A stretch of 64,000 nt of DNA, taken from assembly GCF_026341815.1 (NCBI RefSeq), contig NZ_JAPENX010000003.1:1-64000 (forward strand), read 5' to 3'. The stretch's first letter is position 1. Each line of letters starts with the position of its first letter. The position numbers were made by a program, and so were the translations under genes. This document shows, piece after piece, positions 32,262-43,003 of this stretch. The notes beneath the pieces were generated by a model. That model was not told where the DNA came from. It made no database searches and saw nothing but the letters and a program-made list of their open reading frames with translations. Source of the DNA: Streptomyces sp. NBC_00572. Its GTDB lineage: Bacteria > Actinomycetota > Actinomycetes > Streptomycetales > Streptomycetaceae.

Positions 32262-34681
32262 TCCGCTGTGGAGTTCGGATCGCGCTGGTGGGGTACGGCG
32301 GGTGGGAGCCGGTCCAGGAGGGCGCCGCGCCGGTGGGCGAACGCCGGGTCGGCCTGGTAGTCGGAGTGGCCCAGGATCGGTTCGGGCAGCGGGTGTGCGC
32401 GGGTGCGGCCGTAGGCGACCGGGTCGAGCAGGACCGATCCGTCGACGGCCGGCCTGCCGTTCTCGGCGGGGACCCGGACGGGACCGCCGATGGGGTCGGT
32501 GGCGCGGTACAGATTGCTCCAGCAGTGGACCGTACGGTTCAGGGCGCGCAGCGCCTCCGGGCCGAAGTAGGCAGGGAACCAGCGTCCGTAGAGCCGCTCC
32601 AGGGGTGAGCCGTACGTCAGGAGCGCGACCCGGCCACGGGTGGCGGGCGGCAGCTGCCAGACGGCGGCCGCGGCGAGGACACTGCCCTGCGAGTGCCCCG
32701 AGATGACGAGCCGGCCGCCGGTGCTCCGGGTCCAGGAGCTCATCCGCCAGGTCAGGTCGGGGACCGCCCGTTCGGCGTAGCAGGGCGGGGCGAAGGGGTG
32801 GGCGGCGCGGGGCCAGAAGGTGCCGACGTCCCAGAGGATGCCGATGGTGCGGCGGGCGTGGGCGTCCCGGTAGGCGCGGCGGCCCCAGGTGACGAAGAGC
32901 AGGAAGCCGAAGCCGATCATCCAGGAGCCGATGGCCTGGGTGGCGGTGGCCAGGGACGCGAGGGCGGGGTGGGCGCCGTCGAAGGCGCGCCCCGGGACGT
33001 TTCCGCTGGCCCAGGCACCGGCGACGGAGCCCGCCCCGAGGAGCAGGGTGGCTCCGGAGACGACGCCGACGAGGACGGGCGCGGAGTCGGTGAGCGACGC
33101 CCGTGCCCGGCCGGCCGCGATCTGTCCGGTGCGGACGGGGTCGCGTTCGCCGGCGGCGTCGTAGTCGGCCTCGACCTCGGTGCGCAGCCGCCTGCCGGCG
33201 AGCACGGTCCGTACCGCGAGGAGGGCGGCGGGCACGAGCAGCAGCAGGAGCAGCACGGGGATGACGGACGCCTGCCAGCTGAGCAGCACGGGCGGGCCGA
33301 TCCGGGGGCCGTCGTCGCCCATGCCGGGGGTGGCGGGCCCGTCGAGCCAGTCGGCGACCCGCTGGGCGACGCCGCCGGACATGACTCCGGCGAGGGCGCA
33401 GGCGAGCATGGCGACGGCGGGGCCGCCGAGTCCGCGCAGCGCGGTACGCGGGTCCCTGCGGGGCCGCTGGAGGAGCAGGGCGACCACGCCGAGGGCGACG
33501 ACGAGGCCGCCCTGGACGAGGGTGAGGCCACCGAAGGCCGCATTGCCGGGCAGGGAACCGTCGGCGACCCAGCCGGGGCGGGACCACCCGGCGTACAGGG
33601 CGGTGAGCGCGAGCAGGACGAGGGAGACGCCGGGCAGCCAGGAGACGAGGGCGCGTTCGATGCGCAGGTCGAGGCGGCGCTCGCTGCGGCCTCGACGGCA
33701 GACCACCCAGACGACGAGCACGGCGAGGGCGGCGACGGCGGCCTGGAGGACGCGGCCGAGGACGGCTCCGGCACCCGGGGCCGTGGCGTCGTGCCGGGCG
33801 GTGGCCGTGGCGAGGGCGGCGGCGACGGTCAGGAAACCGGCCGCCGTGTGGGCGGCCCTGAGACGCGCGACGAGCCGGCGCCCGTACCAGAAACCGGGGC
33901 GGCCGAGGGCGGGCCGCAGCTCGGCGGGGCCGGGACCGGGGCCGGGGCCGCCCTCTTCCTGGTCCGCGCTCTCCGTGTCGACGCCCGGGTCGGTCACGGC
34001 TTCCGCGGCCCCCGAGTCGGTGGGCGGCTCGGCCACGGGATCGTCGTAACCGGTGGGCGGGCGCTGGGCCTCGTACGCGCTCCACGTCCGGTTCGACAGG
34101 TACCAGAGGAGGCCGACGAGCAGGGCCGGCACCAGGGCGGCGAGCGCGAGCCGACGGCCGGGCGCCGACCACCAGCCGCCGCGCCCCTCGGAGAGGAAGC
34201 CGAGCCAGGAGTACGCGTCGGTGCAGGCGGTGCTGGCGGCGCACTGCCAGGCCGTCAGATCGAGCGCGACCTCGCAGGCCGCGGCGGTGAGCAGCACGGT
34301 GAGGGTGAGGGCGACGAGCCGCACCAGGACCCCGTAGAGCCGGACGAGTCCCGGGCGGCCCTGGGCGGGCGGGCGCATCCAGTGCGCCAGATTGGCGACC
34401 ATGAAGGGCAGGAGCAGCAGCCACAGGGCGCGGGCGCCGTCGCCCGAGGTCAGGTTGGACCAGCAGTACGCCTCCGGGACCGGGCGGGCCGCGTACCGCT
34501 CGGGGTGGTCCTCGGCGTCGACGTCCTCGGCGCGCCGGTGCATGGCGGCGGTCCGGTCGCCGGTGATCCGTACGGTCCTGGGGTCGTCGAGCATGTCCTG
34601 GGGGGTGGCTCCGCCGACTCCGTGGACGAGGAGTTCGAGCGCCGCGCCCCCGCTCTCCGGGGCGGGTGTGGCAGGGGACAC
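32231..34681 (-). CDS. multi-spanning membrane protein with split alpha/beta-hydrolase domain
   Basis: 816 residues. The N-terminus has ALELLVHGVGGATPQDMLDD, a strand plus oxyanion-hole-like HGVGG. A middle region of about 500 residues then has around ten hydrophobic segments and a Glu/Asp/Pro-rich loop near 215-255. The C-terminal quarter has GRLVISGHSQGSVLAAAAVW, the nucleophile elbow GHSQG of a serine hydrolase, followed by VALLTYGSPLERLYGRWFPA. It thus looks like a lipase-type fold interrupted by membrane helices. Substrate unknown. GTG start; divergent from the DeoR-type gene. Confidence 0.8.
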   Translation of the reverse strand: MSPATPAPESGGAALELLVHGVGGATPQDMLDDPRTVRITGDRTAAMHRRAEDVDAEDHPERYAARPVPEAYCWSNLTSGDGARALWLLLLPFMVANLAHWMRPPAQGRPGLVRLYGVLVRLVALTLTVLLTAAACEVALDLTAWQCAASTACTDAYSWLGFLSEGRGGWWSAPGRRLALAALVPALLVGLLWYLSNRTWSAYEAQRPPTGYDDPVAEPPTDSGAAEAVTDPGVDTESADQEEGGPGPGPGPAELRPALGRPGFWYGRRLVARLRAAHTAAGFLTVAAALATATARHDATAPGAGAVLGRVLQAAVAALAVLVVWVVCRRGRSERRLDLRIERALVSWLPGVSLVLLALTALYAGWSRPGWVADGSLPGNAAFGGLTLVQGGLVVALGVVALLLQRPRRDPRTALRGLGGPAVAMLACALAGVMSGGVAQRVADWLDGPATPGMGDDGPRIGPPVLLSWQASVIPVLLLLLLVPAALLAVRTVLAGRRLRTEVEADYDAAGERDPVRTGQIAAGRARASLTDSAPVLVGVVSGATLLLGAGSVAGAWASGNVPGRAFDGAHPALASLATATQAIGSWMIGFGFLLFVTWGRRAYRDAHARRTIGILWDVGTFWPRAAHPFAPPCYAERAVPDLTWRMSSWTRSTGGRLVISGHSQGSVLAAAAVWQLPPATRGRVALLTYGSPLERLYGRWFPAYFGPEALRALNRTVHCWSNLYRATDPIGGPVRVPAENGRPAVDGSVLLDPVAYGRTRAHPLPEPILGHSDYQADPAFAHRRGALLDRLPPAVPHQRDPNSTADQGSSGRSSG

Positions 34682-34815
34682 TGAGGCGACTTCCTCTCAG
34701 GGTGGGAAGATGCGACGTCGGCACCAGGATCGCGGACAGTGGTGCGCCCGCGCACCGATCCTCACCGAATCCGACACCCATCCCCTTGTCTCCTGCGGAA
34801 GGACCGGCCCCGGCG

Positions 34816-35643
34816 GTGACTGACAACCAGAACCTCCTCGCGGAGCAGCGGCGTGCCCTGATCCTCGATGAGGTACGGCGGCGCGGCGGTGTACGGGTCA
34901 ACGAACTGACCCGGCGCCTCAGCGTCTCGGACATGACGATCCGTCGCGACCTGGACGCGCTGGCCCGGCAGGGCATGCTCGCGAAGGTGCACGGCGGGGC
35001 CGTTCCGGTCGTCGAGGCGAGTACCCACGAGCCTGGCTTCGAGGCCAAGTCGGTGCTCGAACCCAGCGCCAAGGACGAGATCGCACGGACGGCGGCGGCC
35101 CTGGTCGCGCCGGGCAGCGCGATCGCCCTGTCCGGCGGGACGACGACGTACGCTCTGGCCCGGCACCTGCTCGACGTACCGGACCTGACGGTGGTGACGA
35201 ACTCCGTCCGGGTCGCGGACGTGTTCCACGAGGCCCAGCTGACGGGCAGCGGCGGCGAGGCGCGGCGCGGGGCGGCGACGGTCGTCCTGACGGGCGGGAT
35301 GCGCACGCCCTCCGACGCCCTGGTGGGGCCGGTGGCGGACCGGGCGGTCCGCTCGCTCCACTTCGACCTGTTGTTCCTCGGGGTGCACGGCATCTCGGTG
35401 GAGGCCGGACTCTCGACGCCGAACCTGGCGGAGGGGGAGACGAACGGGTGCCTGATGCGTTCGGCGCGCCGGGTCGTGGTGGTCGCCGATCACACCAAGT
35501 GGGGCACTGTGGGCCTGAGTTCGTTCGCCGAACTGGACGAGGTGGACACCTGGGTGACGGACCCCGGCCTGCCCGAGGGCGTACGGGCCGAGGTGGCGGA
35601 GCATCTGCCGGGACTCGTGGTGGCGGGCGAGGAGCAGGCGTGA
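34816..35643 (+). CDS. DeoR/GlpR-family transcriptional regulator
   Basis: 275 residues. The DeoR HTH is visible as RRALILDEVRRRGGVRVNEL, TRRLSVSDMTIRRDLDAL, ARQGMLAKVHGGAV. The C-terminal sugar-phosphate-sensing domain has the IALSGGTTTYALARHL, TVVTNSVRVADV, VVLTGGMRTPSDALVGPVAD, FLGVHGISVEAGL and VVVVADHTKWG motifs. It likely represses a sugar or polyol pathway; no such genes are in the window. It is coupled (GTGA) to the SRPBCC gene downstream. GTG start. Confidence 0.92.
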   Translation: MTDNQNLLAEQRRALILDEVRRRGGVRVNELTRRLSVSDMTIRRDLDALARQGMLAKVHGGAVPVVEASTHEPGFEAKSVLEPSAKDEIARTAAALVAPGSAIALSGGTTTYALARHLLDVPDLTVVTNSVRVADVFHEAQLTGSGGEARRGAATVVLTGGMRTPSDALVGPVADRAVRSLHFDLLFLGVHGISVEAGLSTPNLAEGETNGCLMRSARRVVVVADHTKWGTVGLSSFAELDEVDTWVTDPGLPEGVRAEVAEHLPGLVVAGEEQA

Positions 35644-36077
35644 GCCTCTTCCGGGTCGAGCGGACCGTGCCGTCGCCTCCGGAGGAGGTGTGGCCGCGGC
35701 TGACGGACTGGCCGGCGCACGGCCGGAAGGTGCCGCTGACCCGGACGAGGGTGCTGACCCCGGGGCCGAACCGGGCCGGGACCCGGTTCACGGCCCGTAC
35801 CGGCATCGGCCGGCTGTCGTTCGACGACCCCATGGAGGTCGTGCGCTGGGAACCCCCGGCGGAGGGCAGGACCGGGGCGTGCCGCCTGGAGAAGTCGGGG
35901 CGGGTGGTGCGCGGTTGGGCGCTCGTCGAGGTGTCGGGCGCGGGTGACGGCAGCCGGGTGGTGTGGACGGAGGAGCTGTCCGTACGCGGAGTGCCCCGGG
36001 TCTTCGATCCGGCGCTCGCGCGGGCGGGACGGTTCCTCTTCGGCCGGGCGGTGGACGGGCTGCTGCGGGAGGGCTGA
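35640..36077 (+). CDS. SRPBCC family protein
   Basis: 145 residues. The GTG overlaps the preceding stop. SLFRVERTVPSPPEEVWPRL, TDWPAHGRKVPLTRTRVL and then RAGTRFTARTGIGRLSFDDP are SRPBCC (START-like) features, and the end is GRFLFGRAVDGLL. It forms a hydrophobic ligand pocket; the ligand is unknown. It is probably made with the DeoR-type regulator and lies just before another SRPBCC gene. Confidence 0.85.
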   Translation: MSLFRVERTVPSPPEEVWPRLTDWPAHGRKVPLTRTRVLTPGPNRAGTRFTARTGIGRLSFDDPMEVVRWEPPAEGRTGACRLEKSGRVVRGWALVEVSGAGDGSRVVWTEELSVRGVPRVFDPALARAGRFLFGRAVDGLLREG

Positions 36078-36137
36078 CGAGCCGCGCCGGGAGACGGTGG
36101 CTCCCGGTCTCCCGGCTTCCGTCGCCCCCTGTGCTGT

Positions 36138-36150
36138 TGACAGCATGTCA
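36138..36150. promoter_or_regulatory. candidate operator TGACAGCATGTCA
   Basis: A 13-bp inverted repeat (5-base arms, 3-base gap) 43 bases upstream of the second SRPBCC gene. It also contains a TTGACA-like word. The regulator is unknown. Confidence 0.3.
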
Positions 36151-36192
36151 GCTAAGGTCGCACTTCCGTTCGCGACCCGGGAGGTACGGTCC

Positions 36193-36693
36193 ATGGCACG
36201 CCGACTCAGGCCGGTGGAGCTCGACTTCACCGCGTCCGCGCCCGTCCGTCTGGTGTTCACCTCGACCCTGACGGCCCCGCCGGCCGCCGTCTTCCGGTCG
36301 CTCGCGGTGGAGGTGGGCAGCTGGCCGCACTGGTTCACCGCCGTCACCTCCGCCGTCCCGACGGGCGATGGGGCGGGCCGGACCGTCCGGCTGCGTGGCG
36401 GGGTCCACTTCGAGGAGACGATCCTGGCCGCCGAGCCGGAGGTCCGCTACGCCTACCGGGTGGACCTGACGAACGCGCCCGGAGTCACCGCCATGGCGGA
36501 GGAGTGGTACCTCTCCCCCGCCGGGAGCGGCACCCGGCTGCGCTGGACGATGGCCCTCGACGGCCCCGCCCCGCTCCGGTTCGGGCTGCGCCTCGTGGGG
36601 CCGGGCGTGGGGCTGTCCTTCCGGGACGCCGCGCGCCGCCTCGACCGGCGGCTCACTCCGGCCAGACCCCCGTCGCCAGGAACCGCTCGATAG
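36193..36693 (+). CDS. SRPBCC family protein
   Basis: 166 residues from the ATG at 36193 (GGGAGGT upstream). The pattern FTASAPVRLVFTSTLTAPPA, AVFRSLAVEVGSWPHWF, followed by LRGGVHFEETILAAEPEVRY and MAEEWYLSPAGSGTRLRWTM is a polyketide-cyclase/START-like fold. Ligand unknown. Its 3' end overlaps the convergent cysteine-desulfhydrase-like gene by 41 bp. Confidence 0.85.
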   Translation: MARRLRPVELDFTASAPVRLVFTSTLTAPPAAVFRSLAVEVGSWPHWFTAVTSAVPTGDGAGRTVRLRGGVHFEETILAAEPEVRYAYRVDLTNAPGVTAMAEEWYLSPAGSGTRLRWTMALDGPAPLRFGLRLVGPGVGLSFRDAARRLDRRLTPARPPSPGTAR

Positions 36694-37798
36694 CGGCGCT
36701 GTAGGGGGCGATGTCGAGGCCCTGGGCGGCCAGCCAGTCGTCGGAGTAGTACTTGTCGAGGTAGCGCTCGCCCGGGTCGCACATCAGGGTGACGACGCTG
36801 CCGGTGCGCTCGTGGGCCACCATCTCGGCGATGATCTTGAAGGCGCTCCACAGGCCGGTGCCGGTGGAGCCGCCCGCCTTGCGGCCGATCGCGGTCTCCA
36901 GGGCGCGGACGGCGGCGACGCTCGCCGCGTCGGGCACCTTCATCATGCGGTCGACGGCCCCGGGCACGAAGCTCGGCTCCATCCGGGGGCGTCCGATGCC
37001 CTCGATCCGCGAACCGCAGTCGGCGGTGGCGTGCGGGTCGTGGTGCGTCCAGCCGTCGAAGAAACAGGAGTTCTCGGGGTCGGCGACACAGATACGGGTG
37101 TCGTGCTGCATGTAGTGGACGTAGCGGGCGATGGTCGCCGAGGTGCCGCCGGTGCCCGCGGTCGCCACGATCCAGGCGGGCTCGGGGTAGCGCTCCAACT
37201 TCAGCTGCTGGTACATCGATTCGGCGATGTTGTTGTTGCCCCGCCAGTCGGTGGCCCGCTCCGCGTACGTGAACTGGTCCATGTAGTGACCGCCGGTGCG
37301 CTCGGCGAGCGCGGCGGCCTCCTCGTACATCGTGCGCGAGTCGTCGACGAAGTGGCACCGCCCGCCGTGGAACTCGATCAGCCGGCACTTCTCGGGACTG
37401 GTCGTGCGGGGCATCACGGCGATGAAGGGAACGCCGATGAGCTTCGCGAAGTACGCCTCGGACACGGCGGTCGAGCCGCTGGAGGCCTCGATGACGGGCT
37501 TGCCCGGCCGTACCCAGCCGTTGCAGAGGCCGTACAGGAAGAGGGAGCGGGCGAGGCGGTGCTTGAGGCTGCCGGTGGGGTGGGTGGACTCGTCCTTGAG
37601 GTACAGGTCGATGCCCCACTTCTCGGGGAGGGGGAAGCGCAGCAGGTGCGTGTCGGCCGAGCGGTTGGCGTCGGCCTGGACCTTGCGGACGGCCTCCTTG
37701 AGCCAGGTCCGGTACGCCGGGTCGCTGCGGTCGACGTCGACGGTCACCGCCGCGCTGCCCGCCGTCACACTCGCCGCACTGTTCTCCGTGGTGCTCAT
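36653..37798 (-). CDS. PLP-dependent cysteine synthase-family enzyme, Cds1-like
   Basis: 381 residues from the ATG at 37798 (ribosome-binding site AGGAGAGG). The PLP lysine is in HPTGSLKHRLARSLFLYGL, the cofactor phosphate loop in ATAGTGGTSATIAR, and EASSGSTAVSEAYFAKLIGV is the substrate-binding loop. Length and motifs match the actinobacterial cysteine synthase-like family containing mycobacterial Cds1, which degrades cysteine to pyruvate, sulfide and ammonia. Direction of catalysis here is inferred from that similarity. Confidence 0.85.
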   Translation of the reverse strand: MSTTENSAASVTAGSAAVTVDVDRSDPAYRTWLKEAVRKVQADANRSADTHLLRFPLPEKWGIDLYLKDESTHPTGSLKHRLARSLFLYGLCNGWVRPGKPVIEASSGSTAVSEAYFAKLIGVPFIAVMPRTTSPEKCRLIEFHGGRCHFVDDSRTMYEEAAALAERTGGHYMDQFTYAERATDWRGNNNIAESMYQQLKLERYPEPAWIVATAGTGGTSATIARYVHYMQHDTRICVADPENSCFFDGWTHHDPHATADCGSRIEGIGRPRMEPSFVPGAVDRMMKVPDAASVAAVRALETAIGRKAGGSTGTGLWSAFKIIAEMVAHERTGSVVTLMCDPGERYLDKYYSDDWLAAQGLDIAPYSAAIERFLATGVWPE

Positions 37799-37974
37799 CC
37801 GCGCCTCTCCTCGGTCACTTCCCTGGGGGTGCCCCGCTGCCGACAATACCCCTCTCACCTGGGCAAACGTTTCCTTTGACTGTCCATAGGGATGACTTGC
37901 GGAAGGGCCACTGGTGCGGTCGCCGACGGCCCGGCACACTGGGAACGGCAACCGGGTGGAAGGGGCGGATCGGC

Positions 37975-38301
37975 ATGTCGGAACCCGAATTCAGCGCCAG
38001 GGGCGTGAGGATCGCCCGCTGGCCGCGTTCGCTGACACGCGCCGGCGAGGTGCGGATCGAGGACGGGCGGCTCGCCCTCCTCACGAGTTACGGCAGCGAG
38101 ATCGACAGCGCGCCCGTGGGAGCGGTCCGGGCCGGACGCCCGTGGTTCGCGAAGTCCGACGAGGCGGTGGCCACCGTGAACGGCACGCGCTACCGGCTGA
38201 CCCTCCACAAGGACGGCGCCACCAAGGGCGACGGCCCCGGCGCGGCGGAGGAGTCGGGACGGTTCCTGGCGGCACTGAAGCGGGCGGCCGGGCGGCGCTG
38301 A
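37975..38301 (+). CDS. hypothetical protein
   Basis: 108 residues: FSARGVRIARWPRSLTRAGE, VRIEDGRLALLTSYGSEIDS, APVGAVRAGRPWFAKSDEAV, ATVNGTRYRLTLHKDG. Regularly spaced beta strands suggest a small beta-barrel or PH-like fold, with no membrane segment or signal. I do not recognise a named family. Codon bias and the clear start at 37975 support a gene. Its 3' end is part of a tandem repeat (38272-38350). Confidence 0.7.
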   Translation: MSEPEFSARGVRIARWPRSLTRAGEVRIEDGRLALLTSYGSEIDSAPVGAVRAGRPWFAKSDEAVATVNGTRYRLTLHKDGATKGDGPGAAEESGRFLAALKRAAGRR

Positions 38302-38350
38302 AGCGGCCGCCCGACGGCGCCGAGGTGGGCTGCCGGGCGGTGCCGAGGCG
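38272..38350 (+). repeat. 22-23 bp tandem repeats spanning a stop codon
   Basis: Four decaying copies of a unit like GCACTGAAGCGGGCGGCC (38272, 38295, 38317, 38340). The stop codon of the hypothetical gene (38299-38301) is the CTGA of the second copy; copies three and four are non-coding. Confidence 0.7.
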
Positions 38351-38528
38351 ACTCCTCGGCGTGTCGCAGGTCGCCGTGAGTTGCGGGACGCACACCACTG
38401 GTTCACGCTGGAACCACCTCACCGAGGGTTGACCGGTGGTGACAGCGCGCTCAGGTCGCCACCCTGCTGTACCGCATGTGAGATCCGAATCTTCGTCTTC
38501 TTCCGGACTACTTCGGGGAGTCGCAGCC

Positions 38529-39143
38529 GTGATCAGCGAGCCGAGCAGGTATTACGCGGTGGAGCTCCAGGCCCTGCCGTCGCGGATCGGACAGGTCCGC
38601 AGGATTGTCTCCGCGCATCTCCGTCATTGGCATCTCGACGGTCTGATCGACCATGCCGTGCTCGGTGTCACCGAGCTACTGACGAACGTCCACCGGCACG
38701 CGCAGCCGGACAAGCGGTGCACCGTCGAGATCGAGCTGTTCCTCGACCGGCTCACGGTCTCCGTCCGGGACCACGACCCCCGCATACCGAAGGCCGGCTG
38801 CCCGGACCCGCTCGACGCGTACGACGAGCTGGCCACGTCGGGTCGCGGCCTCGCCATCGTCGGCGCGGTCAGCGAGAGTTGGGGTGTGCGCCCCTGTGGG
38901 GCGGACGGGAAGGTGGTGTGGTTCACCCTCTCGACGCCGCCGCCCGCCGCCCCGGCCGACACGCGTTCCTACGCCGTGTACGACTCCGCGGCCGAAGGCC
39001 CCTTCCTGGGGTACGCGCCGTTCCCCGGCGTTCCGCTGAGTACCCCGGCCGACCCCGCCCCGGCCCCGGCCCACGAACCCGTCCTCGCGCCGGCTCCCGC
39101 CGTGGCCACGGCCCGCCGGGTGCCGGCGGGCCGCACGGGCTGA
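38529..39143 (+). CDS. anti-sigma-factor-like ATP-binding protein (HATPase_c_2)
   Basis: 204 residues from the GTG at 38529. An N-terminal ELQALPSRIGQVRRIVSAHL leads to the GHKL ATP-binding lobe: N-box AVLGVTELLTNVHRHAQP, D-box VSVRDHDPRIP and G-box LATSGRGLAIVGAVSESWGV. This is the RsbW/SpoIIAB-like family, abundant in Streptomyces, that binds sigma or anti-anti-sigma factors. The C-terminal 50 residues are Pro/Ala-rich. No antagonist gene is adjacent. Confidence 0.9.
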   Translation: MISEPSRYYAVELQALPSRIGQVRRIVSAHLRHWHLDGLIDHAVLGVTELLTNVHRHAQPDKRCTVEIELFLDRLTVSVRDHDPRIPKAGCPDPLDAYDELATSGRGLAIVGAVSESWGVRPCGADGKVVWFTLSTPPPAAPADTRSYAVYDSAAEGPFLGYAPFPGVPLSTPADPAPAPAHEPVLAPAPAVATARRVPAGRTG

Positions 39144-39172
39144 CGGAGGGACGACAGGGCGGCCCCGCCCCC

Positions 39173-41745
39173 TCACTCCGTGGCGATCGCCCTGAGGATC
39201 TCCAGGCGGGCCGCCCGGCGCGCGGGGCGCAGGGCCGCCACGGCTCCGGCCACAAGCCCGACCAGGGCCACGGTCGCCAGCTGCACCGCCGGTACGGCGA
39301 AGGTGAACGCGCTGTCGCCCGCGCCCTCCGAGGCGCGGACGAGCACCCAGCCGAGGAAGCCGCCGAGGACGAGTCCGCCGAGCGTGCCGAACGCGGCCAC
39401 CAGGACCGACTCCCACCGGACCATGGCGCGCAGTTGGGCCCGGGTCTGGCCGACGGCCCGCAACAGGCCCAGCTCACGGGTCCGTTCGTGGACGGACAGG
39501 GTGAGCGTGTTCGTGATGCCGAGCAGCGCGATCAGGACGGCGAGGGCGAGGAGCGCGTACACGAGGGTGAGCATCATGTCGATGCCGCCCGCCGAGGACT
39601 CCGCGTACTCGTCCCGGGTCTGGACCTCGGGCTGTCCGTAGCGGTCCGCGACCTCGGTCACGGCCGCCTTTCCCTGTGCGGTGGTGACTCCGTCCGCGAA
39701 GGAGACGGCGACGAGGGTGTCGGAGTCCTGGGTGCGGTGCGGGGCCCAGGCATCCCGGGTGACGAGGTAGTCGCCGGCGAGGTCGGCGCGTTCGTAGACC
39801 GCCCGCACGGTGAAGGTGTGCCGGGTGCCGTCCGTGAACGTCAGCTCGGCCGTCCGGCCGGGCACGAGGCCCGAGGAGGCCGCCTCGTCGGCGGCGACGG
39901 CGAGCCCGTCCGTACCGAGGCCGGTGAGGGAGCCCCGCACTTCTCCCAGGTCGAGGGTGCGGGAGAGCGCGATCGGGTCGGTGACGGTCAGGGCGCGGCC
40001 CCGGCCGTCCACTTCCGCCACCCCGCGCCCCAGGCCCACGGCGGTGTCGACCTCGGGAAGCGCGCCGACGGCCGGTGCGAGGCGCGGGCTGAGCCCCGCG
40101 CCGCCCGCGCCGAACGTGGCCCCGCTGATGGCCACGTCGCCCGCGAAGGAGCGGTCGACCGTGGTGTCCATGGTCGCCTTGAGGGAGGCGCCGAAGACCG
40201 TGAAGAGGGTCACCACGGCGACGCCGATCATCAGGGCTGTGGCGGTCGCCGCCGTACGTCCCGGGCTGCGCAGGGCGTTGCGGCGCGCGAGGCCGCGGTT
40301 GGCGCCGCGCAGGGGGCCGGCCAGTACCCGGACGGCGACGGAGGCGGCGACCGGTCCGAGGACCACGAAGGCGGCGACGGCGAGGGCGGCGCCGGTCGCG
40401 GCGAACCACAGCGAGGGAGTGCCGAGCACTCCGCCGAGGACCGTGCCGACCGCGACGGCGAGCAGGGCGGAGCCGGTCACCACGCGCGCGCGTGAGGTGC
40501 CGGAATCGTCGACCTGGGTCTCGCGGAGTGCGGCGAGCGGGGCCGTACGTCCGGCCCGTACGGCGGGCAGGAGCGCCGAACCGGCGCAGACCGCGAGCCC
40601 GACCGCGAGCGGCAGCACGAGGGACGTGCCGGACACGACCAGGTCGCCCTCGGGGAAGGGGAAGCCGACGGCGGGGAAGAGGGCCTGGAGTCCGGCCGCC
40701 ACGCCGATCCCGGCCAGCAGCCCGGCGAGGGAGGCGAGCAGGCCGACGGTCAGCGCTTCGACGAGGGTGCCGGTGACGACCTGGCGCCGGGCGGCGCCGA
40801 TCGCGCGGAGCAGGGCGTTCTCGCGGGTCCGCTGGGCGACGAGCACGGCGAAGGTGTTGTGGATGGTGAAGACGGAGACGAGCACCGCCACCCCGCTGAA
40901 CACCAGCAGGAAGGTGGTGAAGAGGCTGAGGAAGCGGCCGGAGACCGTCTCGGTGTTCTCCTCGGCGGCGCGCTGCCCGGTGATCGCCTCGACCCCGTCG
41001 GGGAGGGCGGGGGCGAGGGCGGCGACCAGCTCCTCCTGGGAGACTCCGGGCCCTGCCCGTACGGCGATGCTCGTCGCCTCGCCGGGGTGTGCCGTCAGAT
41101 ACCGCTCGGCGTCGGCGCGGGTCAGGCCTGCCCAGGTGACCTGGCCCATGCCGTCCGCGCCGCCGAAGGTGGCGAGACCGACGACGGTGACGCGCACGGG
41201 GTCGGGGGTGCGCAGGACCGTGGTGTCGCCCAGGGCGAGGCCCGCGGCCTTCGCGGCGCCCCGGTTGACGACGGCTTCGCCGGGGGCGCTCGGGGCACGG
41301 CCTTCCGCGAGCTTGTACGGGTTGAGGGCCGGGTCGTCGATCCAGTTCCCGGCGAGGGTGGGCGGTCCCTTGCCGCCGACGGGGGTGCCGTCGGTGGCGA
41401 GGAGCTGGCCGGCGCCCTCGATCCGGGGCGCGGCGGCCGCGACCCCGGGGACGTGCGCGAGGCGGTCGGCGAGGTCCGCGTCGACGGGGCCGCGGGTGCC
41501 CTGGGCGTCCCCGGAGGCCGTCACGGTGACAGCGCTGCGGACGACGGCGTCGGTGCCCCGGGTGGCGCCGGTGAACATCGAGTCGAAGCTCGCGCGCAGG
41601 GTGTCGCCCATGACGAGGGTGCCGGTGAGGAAGGCGACCCCGAGGAGGACGGCGACGAAGGTACCGAGGAAACGGCGGCGGTGCGCGCGGAGGGAGGAGC
41701 GGGCGAGACGGAGGGAGGCGGGGGTTGGCACGGTTCCGGTGGCTC

Positions 41746-41749
<4 letters not shown>
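39173..41749 (-). CDS. FtsX/MacB-type ABC transporter permease
   Basis: 858 residues with two FtsX-like permease domains. An N-terminal helix (RRFLGTFVAVLLGVAFLTGT) is followed by a large extracytoplasmic MacB-core-like domain, three helices around residues 285-400, a second half (RGLARRNALRSPGRTAATAT) with another core domain, and three C-terminal helices (VYALLALAVLIALLGITNTL onwards). TLSVHERTRELGLLRAVGQT is a family motif. It probably exports or releases lipid, peptide or lipoprotein cargo with the adjacent ATPase. Its ATG overlaps the ATPase stop (ATGA). Confidence 0.92.
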
Positions 41750-42569
<820 letters not shown>

Positions 42570-42573
<4 letters not shown>

Positions 42574-42875
42574 GTCCGGCGCCCCTTGGGGTCGGTGCGG
42601 CGGCCGAACTGCTCTTCGAGGACGGTCAACCGGCGCCAGTACTCGTCCTCGTCGATCTCCCCGGCGGCGAACCGGTGGCCGAGCAGGGCGATGGGCGAGC
42701 TGTCGTCGGGTCCGGTGTCGCGGCCCGGGCCGGCGAAGGGGCCGAAGCCGCCCTCGCGTCCGCGGCGCCATCCGGCGCGGCGGGCGACGGTGACGAGCCC
42801 GAAGATCACGACCGCCCAGACGAGGGGGAAGAGAAGGACCCACGGGCCGGGGCCCGCGTGGGCGAGTGTGTTCAT
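42570..42875 (-). CDS. SHOCT-domain membrane protein
   Basis: 101 residues. One membrane helix (WVLLFPLVWAVVIFGLVTVA), a basic linker, a Gly-rich segment and a C-terminal SHOCT-like motif (LLGHRFAAGEIDEDEYWRRL, TVLEEQFG). SHOCT segments are short oligomerisation or anchoring helices. It is the first gene of the operon with the ATPase and permease and is divergent from the TetR gene. Confidence 0.85.
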
Positions 42876-43003
42876 GAGGGTTCAGCTCCTCGGTTGTCGG
42901 TGGTTCGAGACTCCCTCCGGAGGGGGGTCGGGCGCGTCGTACGGGCAGCGGCATCGCGCGTACGACGGCGGGAGTACGTGGCGGTTCCGGCCCTCCTTCC
43001 CCT

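Noticed and set aside
31977..35393. Leftward open frame of about 1138 codons
   Set aside because: Covers parts of the AAA gene, the hydrolase and the DeoR gene in another frame with Arg/Pro-rich sequence. Shadow of real genes.
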